The notes under the pieces are model-generated. The model made no database searches and was not told the DNA's origin. It saw only the letters and a list, made by a program, of their open reading frames with translations. A DNA stretch of 13,266 nucleotides, taken from positions 1 through 13,266 of the forward strand of contig JBCDBY010000106.1 of NCBI GenBank assembly GCA_039182715.1, written 5' to 3'. Positions within the stretch are counted from its first letter, which is position 1; every line of letters starts with the position of its first letter. A program made the position numbers and the translations under genes. Positions 1 through 6,076 of this stretch are shown here, piece by piece. This DNA comes from JBCDBY01 sp039182715 (GTDB taxonomy: Bacteria > Planctomycetota > PLA2).

Positions 1-781
1 ACGCGGCCGCCGCCGCGCGCATTTCCAGGCGCGACTCCTGCACATCGAGCCGCGTCAGGAGCTTCGCGCGCTCCTCCTTGGTCTGCGTGGTGACCCAGCG
101 CAGCAGCTCCCGTCGCCCGAGCCCGGCGCTTCCCGGATTGAGCGCGGCGAATTGGTCGGCCGATGTCTCGCCCGCGATCCGCACGAACTCTTCCTTGCTG
201 ATCCGTCCGTCCCGGTCTTGGTCCGCGACCGCGAGACAGCGGCCTGCGACACGCATCTCCTTCAGCGTGGAGGCCGCCTGTTCCCGGGCGTGCACTTCGA
301 CTTCGGCGCGCGTAACCTTCCCATCGCCGCCGGCGTCGAGATGCTCGAACCCATCTCGCTGCCTCTCCGTAAGGCCGTCATCCCCGGGCTTGCCTTTGGG
401 ATCCGGGACGCCGAGGGCGTATTCCTGCCGGCTCAGCGCCTCATCGCCGTCGACGTCGAGAGCCATCAGGCGGCTGACGGACATGGCGACCATCCGCGCG
501 GCGCCATCGTCCGCCTCCTTACGCGAGATTTGCTGGTCTGCGTTCGCGTCGAGCGAGGCCACCAGCATCCGCGCGCGCAGATCCGTTCCCTTCAGGTCCA
601 TGCCCAGGGCGCGGGAGAATTCGGCAATGGCAACCCGGCCGTCGCCGTCTTCGTCGATCTCATCGAACAGCTTCGCGATACCGTCCGCGGGCGAGCCCTT
701 CGACTCGCCTGCGGCGCCGGCGGCGGATAGGGCACCGATCAGCAGAAGGGCGATTCGCAGTGACCGGATATCAGCCCTCAT
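1..781 (-). CDS. Exported EF-hand calcium-binding protein (3' end beyond window)
   Basis: Reading the minus strand from the ATG at 781-779 gives 260 codons without a stop to the window edge, so the C-terminus is missing. Residues 1-23 form a signal peptide (basic start, ALLLIGALSAAGAAG core), implying export. Five EF-hand loops follow at about residues 43-54 (DEDGDGRVAIAE), 78-89, 109-120, 149-160 and 187-198 (DQDRDGRISKEE). All five keep Asp at position 1, an acidic residue at position 5 and Glu at position 12. Loops 1 and 5 are canonical; loops 2 and 3 lack the usual Gly at position 6, and loop 4 has Gly at position 3. A degenerate sixth loop may lie near residue 215. Such proteins bind Ca2+; no enzymatic domain is visible, so the role is probably structural or calcium-dependent binding (inference). 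No strong Shine-Dalgarno is seen; the start was chosen because the signal peptide begins there and an upstream ATG at 807 is out of frame. Confidence 0.88.
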   Translation of the reverse strand, partial: MRADIRSLRIALLLIGALSAAGAAGESKGSPADGIAKLFDEIDEDGDGRVAIAEFSRALGMDLKGTDLRARMLVASLDANADQQISRKEADDGAARMVAMSVSRLMALDVDGDEALSRQEYALGVPDPKGKPGDDGLTERQRDGFEHLDAGGDGKVTRAEVEVHAREQAASTLKEMRVAGRCLAVADQDRDGRISKEEFVRIAGETSADQFAALNPGSAGLGRRELLRWVTTQTKEERAKLLTRLDVQESRLEMRAAAAA

Positions 782-816
782 CGCAGGAGTCTTCTCGTCG
801 TCGGCATGGGGCGCGA

Positions 817-822
817 ATGCTA
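817..822 (-). promoter_or_regulatory. Possible -10 element for the EF-hand gene
   Basis: On the minus strand this reads TAGCAT, four of six matches to TATAAT. It lies about 35 bases before the ATG at 781. The best upstream -35 candidate is TTGTCC with a short 15-base spacer, so support is weak. Confidence 0.25.
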
Positions 823-856
823 TCACGCTCCGCGAGGGGACAACTCGACGCAGCCA

Positions 857-884
857 GCCATCGGTACGGTGCCATCGGTACGGT
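857..884. repeat. 14-bp direct tandem duplication
   Basis: The unit GCCATCGGTACGGT occurs twice in exact tandem (857-870 and 871-884), and the next bases GCCA begin a third copy. It lies in the noncoding stretch upstream of the EF-hand gene. Probably a replication-slippage product; too few copies to suggest a specific function. Confidence 0.85.
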
Positions 885-1153
885 GCCAGGTAAATCTGCC
901 GTGGTTGAAAACGAGTGACCTCGCACGATCGCGCCAGCGGCGCGCATCTGTCGAGAGTGGTCTGGCTGCGGGCCAAACGCGCGACGGCGGACTTACCTCG
1001 AACCAAGGCGCCGAATCGTGTGAAAGAGGGTAGCTCGGTCGCGCAGGCCGGCAACGCGCGCGGCGCGGTGCTTTTGCGTGAGGACGGCGTCGAGCTCACC
1101 GTGACGGTCCGGTGCGGCGTGCTCGGCGTGGGGCTGGAAGAGTTCGAAGACGG

Positions 1154-2062
1154 CTAGCCGCTGACCATCCGGAACGGAACGGTGTGCAGCGGCGCGCCGT
1201 GAAGCCGCGTGAGGAGCGCCGCGTCCTCCGCGGACGAATCGTCCGCCATCACCCGCACGACGAGCGGCACGAGGAGCCCCTCGGTGTCGAACGGGTAGGG
1301 GGCGAGGGCGATGCGGCGTTCGTCGAGCCGGCGCCACGTGATCGTCACACGGTCCGACCAGCCGGCGCGCGGTACGTGTTCCAGCACGTGGGCCTCGGAA
1401 TCGCGAAGTGCGAGGAAGAGCGACATCGAGTCGAGCAGTTGGAGCAGTCGCAGGTGCGCGTCGAGGTGTTCGGGCCGCGTGGCGCGGGCCATCCCGCGAT
1501 CGTTCTCCAGTCGGCTCCGGAGCTCGGCTTGCCGCGTCCGCTGCTCCTCGAGAAACGCACGCGTCACCGCCGGATCCCCGACCAGGCTTTCCGCCACGTC
1601 GGGAGGGCCGAAGACGAAGTGACGGCGCGTGTCGTCCCCGACGAGATCGTCGAAGGCGACGGCGTAGAGCCAGTACGCGTGCAGGCTGGTGAGGAGGGCG
1701 GCGTAGGGGTGGGGCCCGGCGAGCCGCTCGATGCCGCGTCGCCAACGGTCGAACCCGCCCTCGCGCCAGGCGGAGAACTCGTTCTCCTGGGTAGGGGCGG
1801 CCGCCTCGCCCACGCCGACCGGCAGCCCGTCCACTTCGCTCGGGCGCGGCATCGCTTCGGTTTCCCACCAGCCGTTGTCGTGTTCCGCAATGGCGAGAAC
1901 GACTTCGTCGCGCCAGCGCCGCGGATCGGTCGCGCCCGGAAAGTGGCCCGGCCGCGCGAAGCCGTTTGCGCCGCCCCAATGGGCTGCCAGGTAGCCGCTG
2001 ACCTGCGCGTGGTGGTGCTGAGGGATCAGCCAGGTCTCGTGATCGAGGTGTGCTTTGAGCAT
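1154..2062 (-). CDS. DUF3891 family protein
   Basis: 302-residue cytoplasmic protein with no signal peptide or membrane segment. The N-terminus carries the features I associate with DUF3891: a histidine-rich IPQHHHAQVSGYLAAHWG stretch at about residues 13-30, and AIAEHDNGWW at about 57-66. The conserved His and Asp suggest a metal-binding helical fold, but the biochemical role of the family is not established and I do not assign one. Start: ATG at 2062-2060 with a strong Shine-Dalgarno (AAGGAG on the minus strand, 2074-2069) six bases upstream. It is transcribed divergently from a MarR-type regulator across a gap holding three operator-like palindromes. A plausible -35/-10 pair for it overlaps two of them, so it is the likely repression target. 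Family assignment is from remembered motif similarity; the coding call is firm. Confidence 0.88.
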   Translation of the reverse strand: MLKAHLDHETWLIPQHHHAQVSGYLAAHWGGANGFARPGHFPGATDPRRWRDEVVLAIAEHDNGWWETEAMPRPSEVDGLPVGVGEAAAPTQENEFSAWREGGFDRWRRGIERLAGPHPYAALLTSLHAYWLYAVAFDDLVGDDTRRHFVFGPPDVAESLVGDPAVTRAFLEEQRTRQAELRSRLENDRGMARATRPEHLDAHLRLLQLLDSMSLFLALRDSEAHVLEHVPRAGWSDRVTITWRRLDERRIALAPYPFDTEGLLVPLVVRVMADDSSAEDAALLTRLHGAPLHTVPFRMVSG

Positions 2063-2086
2063 CGTCTTCTCCTTCGGTCGGACAGG

Positions 2087-2104
2087 TATCTTGATGTCAA
2101 GATA
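2087..2104. promoter_or_regulatory. MarR-type operator, site 1 (perfect arms)
   Basis: TATCTTGATGTCAAGATA: two perfectly inverted 8-base arms around a 2-base centre. It resembles the general MarR-family operator style. It overlaps the predicted -10 (TATCTT, minus strand 2104-2099) of the DUF3891 gene. It is the best of three related copies and lies next to a marR-type gene, so binding by that protein is the natural inference. Confidence 0.75.
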
Positions 2105-2126
2105 GACGGCGATGTCTCGACGTCAA
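2099..2126 (-). promoter_or_regulatory. Predicted promoter of the DUF3891 gene
   Basis: On the minus strand TTGACG (2126-2121) and TATCTT (2104-2099) are separated by 16 bases, close to a housekeeping promoter. A start near 2092 would give a leader of about 30 bases containing the AAGGAG ribosome site. The -35 lies in operator site 2 and the -10 in site 1, so repressor binding would block polymerase. Confidence 0.5.
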
Positions 2127-2130
2127 GATA
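2113..2130. promoter_or_regulatory. MarR-type operator, site 2
   Basis: TGTCTCGACGTCAAGATA, a copy of the site 1 palindrome with one perfect and one diverged arm, starting 26 bases after site 1. On the minus strand it contains TTGACG (2126-2121), the best -35 candidate for the DUF3891 gene. Confidence 0.65.
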
Positions 2131-2132
2131 TA

Positions 2133-2150
2133 TTTCTTGATGTCGAGATA
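2133..2150. promoter_or_regulatory. MarR-type operator, site 3
   Basis: TTTCTTGATGTCGAGATA, a third copy of the palindrome, starting 20 bases after site 2 and separated from it by two bases. On the plus strand it contains TTGATG (2137-2142), a candidate -35 for the marR-type gene, consistent with autorepression. Confidence 0.68.
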
Positions 2151-2164
2151 ATTGAGGCTAGCCT
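2137..2164 (+). promoter_or_regulatory. Predicted promoter of the marR-type gene
   Basis: TTGATG (2137-2142) and TAGCCT (2159-2164) are separated by 16 bases, with six bases between the -10 and the ATG at 2171. No Shine-Dalgarno sits at a usual distance, so the transcript may be leaderless. An alternative -10 is GATAAT (2147-2152). The -35 lies inside operator site 3. Confidence 0.4.
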
Positions 2165-2170
2165 TTCTGC

Positions 2171-2656
2171 ATGAGCCACGTGGACCTGATCCTCGAGCAA
2201 TGGCGCCGGGAGCGCCCGGATCTCGACGTCGAGCCGATGGGGCTCACCGGACGCATCAAGCGAATCGGAGGGCACATCACCAGGGAGATCGAGTCGGTGC
2301 TGGAGGAGCACGGGCTCAACCTTGCCAGCTTCGACGTGCTCGCCACCTTGCGTCGCGCCGGGCCGCCGCACAGCCTCTCGCCGGGCGAACTACTCGAAAA
2401 CATGATGGTCACCTCCGGGACGATGACCCATCGCATCGATCAGCTGGAAAGGAAGGGCTGGGTGGAGCGGTTCCAGAATCCCGACGACGGTCGTGGGGTC
2501 CTGGTCGCCCTGACCCATGAAGGTTTCGAGGTCGTCGATCGCGCGGTCACCGACCACGTCGACAACCTCGCGCGCCTGACCGGCGGCCTGTCCGAGAGCG
2601 AGTTCCGACGCCTCGACCGGCTTTTGACGCGCTGGCTCGCGACGCTCGAGCCGTAG
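2171..2656 (+). CDS. MarR family winged-helix transcriptional repressor
   Basis: 161 residues, normal length for the family. Layout: N-terminal helices (about 25-50) for dimerisation, a winged helix-turn-helix with the recognition helix at about 81-95 (MVTSGTMTHRIDQLERKG region) and a wing at about 99-115 (ERFQNPDDGRGVLVALT), then C-terminal helices (about 120-158) completing the dimer interface. The D-x-R of the wing (PDDGR) and the following VALT strand are hallmarks. MarR proteins bind inverted repeats as dimers and usually release DNA on ligand binding or oxidation. There is no Cys, so thiol-based redox sensing is unlikely and a small-molecule ligand is more probable (inference). It probably represses itself and the divergent DUF3891 gene through the three palindromes between them. 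Ligand unknown. Confidence 0.93.
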   Translation: MSHVDLILEQWRRERPDLDVEPMGLTGRIKRIGGHITREIESVLEEHGLNLASFDVLATLRRAGPPHSLSPGELLENMMVTSGTMTHRIDQLERKGWVERFQNPDDGRGVLVALTHEGFEVVDRAVTDHVDNLARLTGGLSESEFRRLDRLLTRWLATLEP

Positions 2657-2731
2657 GCGTGTGCGCGTAACCGGGCTGACTGTGCGCGAAACACACGTCG
2701 CAGAACGGGACTTCCCGCCCGTGGGGCGACT

Positions 2732-2749
2732 CATGGGGACGGCCCCATG
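2732..2749. repeat. Inverted repeat between the marR-type gene and the lipoprotein gene
   Basis: CATGGGG and CCCCATG are perfect 7-base arms around a 4-base loop (ACGG), ending 17 bases before the next start codon. The sequence after it (TTTGCG) is not a good U-tract. It could be a weak terminator for the marR-type gene or an operator for the downstream gene. A smaller one, CGGGA-CT-TCCCG, lies at 2706-2717. Confidence 0.4.
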
Positions 2750-2766
2750 TTTGCGATAGATCCCGT

Positions 2767-3807
2767 ATGGGAATCGTTCGGTGCCTCTCCGTTGCTCTGC
2801 TCGCGTTGGCTTTGGCCTGTGGGGGAGGAGGCGGTGGAGACGGGCCGGCCGACATGCGTCTGCTCGCGGTCGACATCACCGAAGCGAGCGGCGGGGACTA
2901 CGACACCGCCTTCGGTCAGGCGCGCGATGCCGGCATGGACGTGGTCGGCCTCTTTCTGCAGTGGGACGTGCTCGAGCCGACCGCCGGGGCGCTCGACGAC
3001 ACGCTGCTGAAGATCATGAACGGCTACTACCCGTCGACGGGCGTACAGCTCGATCTCACCATCGCCGTGATCAACGCGAACGTGAAGACGGTGCCGCCCG
3101 ACCTGCAGGCAAGCGCGTTCGACGACCCCGCCGTCATCCAGCGCTTCCGCGACCTGTTGGACTTCGTGCTCGACGAGATTCCCGACGTGCGGCTGCACGC
3201 GCTCAACATCGGCTCGGAGATGGACATCCTCTTCGGCGACGACGCGGCGCAGTGGGCGGCGTTCAAGACCTTCTACGACGCCGCGGTCGATCACCTGAAG
3301 GCGCGCGATCCGTCGCTGGTCATCACCGTCGAGCCGACCTACGAAGGGCTCATGGGGTCGACGAGTACGCTCATGCGTGCGCTCAACGAGAAGAGCGACG
3401 CCATCGCCCTCTCTTACTACCCGCGCCTTGCGAACGGCGACGTTGCGCCCCCGGAAGATGTCGGGGACGATTTCGATGCGCTCGTGGCCGCCTATCCCGA
3501 CCTCCCGATCTTCTTCCTGCAGTTCGGCTATCCGAGCAGCCCGCTGCTGAACAGCTCCGAGGCGAAGCAGGCGGAGTTCGTGCGTGCGTCGTTCCGCGCC
3601 TGGGACCGTCACGCCGACCGCATCGAGCTGATCGACTTCACCTGGCTGCACGACCTCGACCCCGACGAGGTGCAGGACGTTATGGAGTTCTACGGCTTCA
3701 TCGATGCGCGCTTCGGCGCATTCCTCGGCACGCTCGGGCTGCGACGCTTCGACGGCACGGAGAAACCCGCCTTCGCGGCCCTTCGCGAAGAGGCGGCGCG
3801 GCGCTGA
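2767..3807 (+). CDS. Glycosidase-like (beta/alpha)8-barrel lipoprotein, possibly inactive
   Basis: 346 residues. Residues 1-17 are a hydrophobic signal followed by Cys18 (A-L-A-C, a slightly non-canonical lipobox) and a glycine run, so a lipoprotein with a flexible tether is likely. The rest looks like a clan GH-A TIM barrel: LFLQWDVLEP at about 62-71 (strand 2), LNIGSEMD at 146-153 where the acid/base Glu (E151) is expected, ITVEPTYEGL at 186-195, SYYPR at 216-220, and FLQFGYPSS at 250-258 where such proteins carry the nucleophile in a T-E-x-G-Y-P-type motif. Here that Glu appears to be Gln252 and the residue before E151 is Ser rather than Asn. The protein may be a carbohydrate-binding pseudoenzyme or use a different nucleophile. 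No strong Shine-Dalgarno precedes the ATG. Its stop directly abuts the stop of the convergent gene. Fold assignment is by motif recall; family not fixed. Confidence 0.85.
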   Translation: MGIVRCLSVALLALALACGGGGGGDGPADMRLLAVDITEASGGDYDTAFGQARDAGMDVVGLFLQWDVLEPTAGALDDTLLKIMNGYYPSTGVQLDLTIAVINANVKTVPPDLQASAFDDPAVIQRFRDLLDFVLDEIPDVRLHALNIGSEMDILFGDDAAQWAAFKTFYDAAVDHLKARDPSLVITVEPTYEGLMGSTSTLMRALNEKSDAIALSYYPRLANGDVAPPEDVGDDFDALVAAYPDLPIFFLQFGYPSSPLLNSSEAKQAEFVRASFRAWDRHADRIELIDFTWLHDLDPDEVQDVMEFYGFIDARFGAFLGTLGLRRFDGTEKPAFAALREEAARR

Positions 3808-4233
3808 TCAGGGCAGCCGCTCGAAGCCGTTCGCGCCGATCACGTTGAGCCCGCCGTCGTTGTTGTCCTTGGTGAAGCCGTCGTACGCGTTGCGCGCGAG
3901 GTAGATGCGCAGCGTCTCGCCTTCCTTGGGCAGGCCGGAGTGTCCGCTCGTCGACGGCGGCGGCACGCCCAGGCTGGCCCACTTGCGGTGCCAGTAGCGC
4001 ACGTAGACGAGCTCGCCGACCGTGATGCCCTCGCCCTTCTCAATCGCCGTGACCTTCACCTCGGCGACGTACCGGGTGACCTTCCAGCGGCCCTCCTTGG
4101 CGGTCTTCGCGTAGATGCCCTTTACCTCGCCCTGAACGACCTGCGTGGCGGTCTTCTTCAGCGCTTCGGGCGACATGGGCGCCTTCTCCGCGTGAGCGAC
4201 GACAGCGAGGAGCAGTATGGCGGCGTAGCGCAT
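3808..4233 (-). CDS. Small exported protein, possibly NTR/OB-fold-like
   Basis: 141 residues, start at the ATG 4233-4231. A longer reading of the frame exists, but the signal peptide (MRYAAILLLAVVAHA, likely cleaved after residue 15) begins here. The mature part is mostly predicted beta: QVVQGEVKGIYAK (31-43), RYVAEVKVTAIEKGEGI (54-70), GELVYVRYWHRKW (73-85), a PPPSTSGHSGLPKEGETLRIYL turn-and-strand region (91-112), then an NDGGLNVIGANG tail. The order of a secreted strand pair, a 'conduit' phrase and 'K.G..+R+YL' resembles NTR/TIMP-like OB-fold proteins, but this is a guess; no cysteines are present in the mature part, unlike TIMPs. No Shine-Dalgarno is seen; CACAAT sits six bases upstream of the ATG. 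Divergent from the module protein gene at 4343. Confidence 0.85.
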   Translation of the reverse strand: MRYAAILLLAVVAHAEKAPMSPEALKKTATQVVQGEVKGIYAKTAKEGRWKVTRYVAEVKVTAIEKGEGITVGELVYVRYWHRKWASLGVPPPSTSGHSGLPKEGETLRIYLARNAYDGFTKDNNDGGLNVIGANGFERLP

Positions 4234-4239
4234 GCGGCC

Positions 4240-4245
4240 ATTGTG
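4240..4245 (-). promoter_or_regulatory. Candidate -10 of the small exported protein gene (leaderless type)
   Basis: On the minus strand CACAAT, five of six matches to TATAAT-type TACAAT, ends exactly six bases before the ATG. No ribosome site lies between. Transcription would start at or next to the start codon. Confidence 0.35.
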
Positions 4246-4342
4246 CGTGGTCCTGGATCGTGCGTGCGAAAAAGTGAGCGGGATGGAGCTCGACGGCAGC
4301 GCGTTCCGAGAGCCGCTACGATCTGGGACCAGGGAATTCTCG

Positions 4343-5650
4343 ATGGGACGGCGCATGTTGGTCTTCGGCAGCTTGTTGCTGCTGCTCTCCGGACTCTTGC
4401 TCTGGTACACGGGCACAGACACGGAGGTGCGCCGGACTCGCGTCGAGCCAAGCATCCCCTCGGACTCGCCGACGGAGACGGGTGCCACGGTGCCGTCCGC
4501 CGAGCTCGTCGTCAGGGAGCCGAAAGCGGAAGCGCGGCCTGCGCCCGAGCGCGTGACACAGCCTAGGGACGAATTCACCATTCGCACGGTGGGCGCGGAC
4601 GGTCAGCCGCTCGCCGACGTGACCATGGACATCACGCTCGAATCGAAGCAGTTCCCCCGCCGGACCGATGCCGACGGCGTGTTTCGATTCGCACCGGAAG
4701 AGATCGTCCGGCGGATCGAGGTCCGGACACGTCCGCGCGGCCACGCCCGGCCGCCGCCGCGCGACGTCGAGCCGGGAGAACGCGAGATCACGATCGAGTT
4801 CGAGCGTGCGGGACCGGTCGCCGGGACGATCGTCACGGCCGATGGGAAGCCACTCCGCGTACGAGCCGGACTGGAAGCACGTCGCGGCGACGTGGTCGTG
4901 GCGAGGACATCCGCGCGCGCGGACGGCACGTTTCGTCTCTTCGTGCCCGTGAACGGCAGGTTCGACATCGTGCTCAACGGCAGGGTCTCCTCGAAGAGCA
5001 CCAGCCACTGGGCGGGTGAGCGGTTCTTCTACACCGGCGAGGTGAAGAACGTGACGGCCGGGCAGGAAGGCGTGGAGCTCCAGGCCCATCCCGTGACCTT
5101 CGACCGGGAACTCAACGTGCAGGTGCTGGGGCCGGACGACGAGCCGCAGGCAGGCATCTTGATCGTCTTCGGGCCGACGAAGGAGGAGCCGGGTTACCGC
5201 TTGATTCCGACCGACGAGAGTGGAGTCGTCCGATTGACGGAGCTGCCGTCCCGTCCCATCGGTCTTCTGTATGGCGGCGGCAAGGCGCACGACACCTCCG
5301 GGCTCGGGCGGCCGGCCGATCCGATGCGGCGCGTGATGCCGCGCGGTCAGACGGAGGTATTCCGTCTACGAGAGACGGTCCGAGTCGTCGGGACCGTCTA
5401 CCGGCCCGACGGCTCGGTCGCTCCATCCGTGAAGGTCGATGCGTGGGCCAATCTGGTCGAAATTGTCGGGAGGGCGCGGACGGACGGACAGGGCCGCTTC
5501 GAACTCCGAGTGCCCGTCGATGCGCTGCCGATCCAGGTGACCGCGAGTTACGGGCGCGGGACGGGCTATCGCCGGAAGCGATTCAGCGCATCAACGCGCC
5601 TGCGCAGCTTCTCGGAGCGCGTGGAACTCAAGCTGGCCCGGCAACGCTAG
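4343..5650 (+). CDS. Membrane-anchored protein with repeated carboxypeptidase-regulatory-like domains
   Basis: 435 residues from the ATG at 4343, chosen because an N-terminal signal anchor (about residues 5-22, LVFGSLLLLLSGLLLWY) begins just after it; a weak AGGGA lies upstream at 4331-4335. A Pro/Glu/Thr-rich linker (about 30-75) follows, then roughly four beta-sandwich modules at about 78-152, 156-250, 255-340 and 345-432. Modules 1 and 4 show the CarboxypepD_reg/CNA-B-like pattern clearly: 'V.G.DGQPLADV..D......RTDADGVFRF' and 'V.G.VYRPDGSVAPSVKV.A......RTDGQGRFEL'. Such domains are transthyretin-like folds used as structural or binding modules of envelope proteins; no catalytic domain is present. 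Likely faces the periplasm from the inner membrane. Partner and substrate unknown. It is followed 69 bases later by the DGPF/ECF42 operon, which has its own candidate promoter. Confidence 0.87.
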   Translation: MGRRMLVFGSLLLLLSGLLLWYTGTDTEVRRTRVEPSIPSDSPTETGATVPSAELVVREPKAEARPAPERVTQPRDEFTIRTVGADGQPLADVTMDITLESKQFPRRTDADGVFRFAPEEIVRRIEVRTRPRGHARPPPRDVEPGEREITIEFERAGPVAGTIVTADGKPLRVRAGLEARRGDVVVARTSARADGTFRLFVPVNGRFDIVLNGRVSSKSTSHWAGERFFYTGEVKNVTAGQEGVELQAHPVTFDRELNVQVLGPDDEPQAGILIVFGPTKEEPGYRLIPTDESGVVRLTELPSRPIGLLYGGGKAHDTSGLGRPADPMRRVMPRGQTEVFRLRETVRVVGTVYRPDGSVAPSVKVDAWANLVEIVGRARTDGQGRFELRVPVDALPIQVTASYGRGTGYRRKRFSASTRLRSFSERVELKLARQR

Positions 5651-5666
5651 AAAAATGCACCATGGG

Positions 5667-5692
5667 TGTCGATCGCCCGGACCTCGTTCGAC
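5667..5692 (+). promoter_or_regulatory. Candidate ECF42-type promoter
   Basis: TGTCGA (5667-5672) and CGAC (5689-5692) are separated by 16 bases and lie upstream of the DGPF gene. From memory, ECF42 promoters have TGTCGA in the -35 region and a CGA/TC-type -10; both parts are found here. Predicted start is around 5698-5700, giving a leader of about 20 bases with AAGGAG. This would make the operon autoregulated by its own sigma factor. Confidence 0.6.
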
Positions 5693-5719
5693 GTCTGGGT
5701 AAACAAGGAGATACAGCCC

Positions 5720-6076
5720 ATGCGCTACGTCCTGCTGATCGCGTCCGAAGAGTCCATTGATGCCGCCCGCTCGCCCGCCGAAGAGGCGGAGTTGATGCAG
5801 GAGTACGGCGTGTTTTCCCAGGAGGTCGACGCCGCCGGAGCCATGCGCGGCGGGGAGCGGCTGCGGCCGACCGATCGCGCGACGACCGTGCGCGTGCGGG
5901 ACGGCGAGGCGCTCATCACCGACGGTCCGTTCGCGGAGACGAAGGAGCATCTCGGCGGCTTCTACATCGTCGAGGCCGCCAACCTCGATGAGGCGGTCGC
6001 CTGGGCCGCGAAGATTCCGAGCGCGAAGTTCGGGGCGGTGGAGGTGCGGCCGATCTGGGAGATGGGCGAGGAGTGA
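5720..6076 (+). CDS. YCII-related DGPF-motif protein
   Basis: 118-residue cytoplasmic protein of the YCII-like alpha/beta (ferredoxin-like) superfamily. It starts MRYVLLIASEE and carries the signature LITDGPFAETKEHLGGF at about 65-81, with DGPF at 68-71, followed by the AxxxAxxxP helix (about 91-100) and a C-terminal VEVRPI strand. Start: ATG at 5720 with AAGGAG at 5705-5710, nine bases upstream; an upstream GTG at 5666 is in frame but lies within the candidate promoter. These proteins are the usual gene partners of ECF42 sigma factors, and this gene overlaps the sigma gene by four bases (GTGA), so the two are translationally coupled. Their biochemical role is not established; a regulatory or sensing partner of the sigma factor, or a target of it, has been proposed on genomic grounds. 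Confidence 0.93.
   Translation: MRYVLLIASEESIDAARSPAEEAELMQEYGVFSQEVDAAGAMRGGERLRPTDRATTVRVRDGEALITDGPFAETKEHLGGFYIVEAANLDEAVAWAAKIPSAKFGAVEVRPIWEMGEE

Larger units (their letters stand above)
782..1153. other. Intergenic stretch without a supported gene
   Basis: About 370 bases lie between the start of the EF-hand gene and the stop of the DUF3891 gene, both on the minus strand. Short open frames exist on both strands (for example 915-1157 plus, from a GTG), but none has a ribosome site, a recognisable domain or plausible composition. The stretch holds a 14-bp tandem duplication at 857-884 and a weak candidate promoter for the EF-hand gene. I see no clear terminator hairpin with a T-tract and no RNA gene. 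Confidence 0.6.

Noticed and set aside
915..1157. 80-codon plus-strand frame from GTG
   Set aside because: No ribosome site, no recognisable domain, and it runs into the end of the DUF3891 gene; likely chance.
1112..2140. 342-codon plus-strand frame opposite the DUF3891 gene
   Set aside because: Antisense shadow; the minus-strand frame has a strong Shine-Dalgarno, a promoter and family motifs, and the plus frame would run through the operators.
4234..4587. N-terminal extension of the small exported protein (to 4587)
   Set aside because: It would overlap the start of the divergent gene, and the signal peptide starts at 4233.
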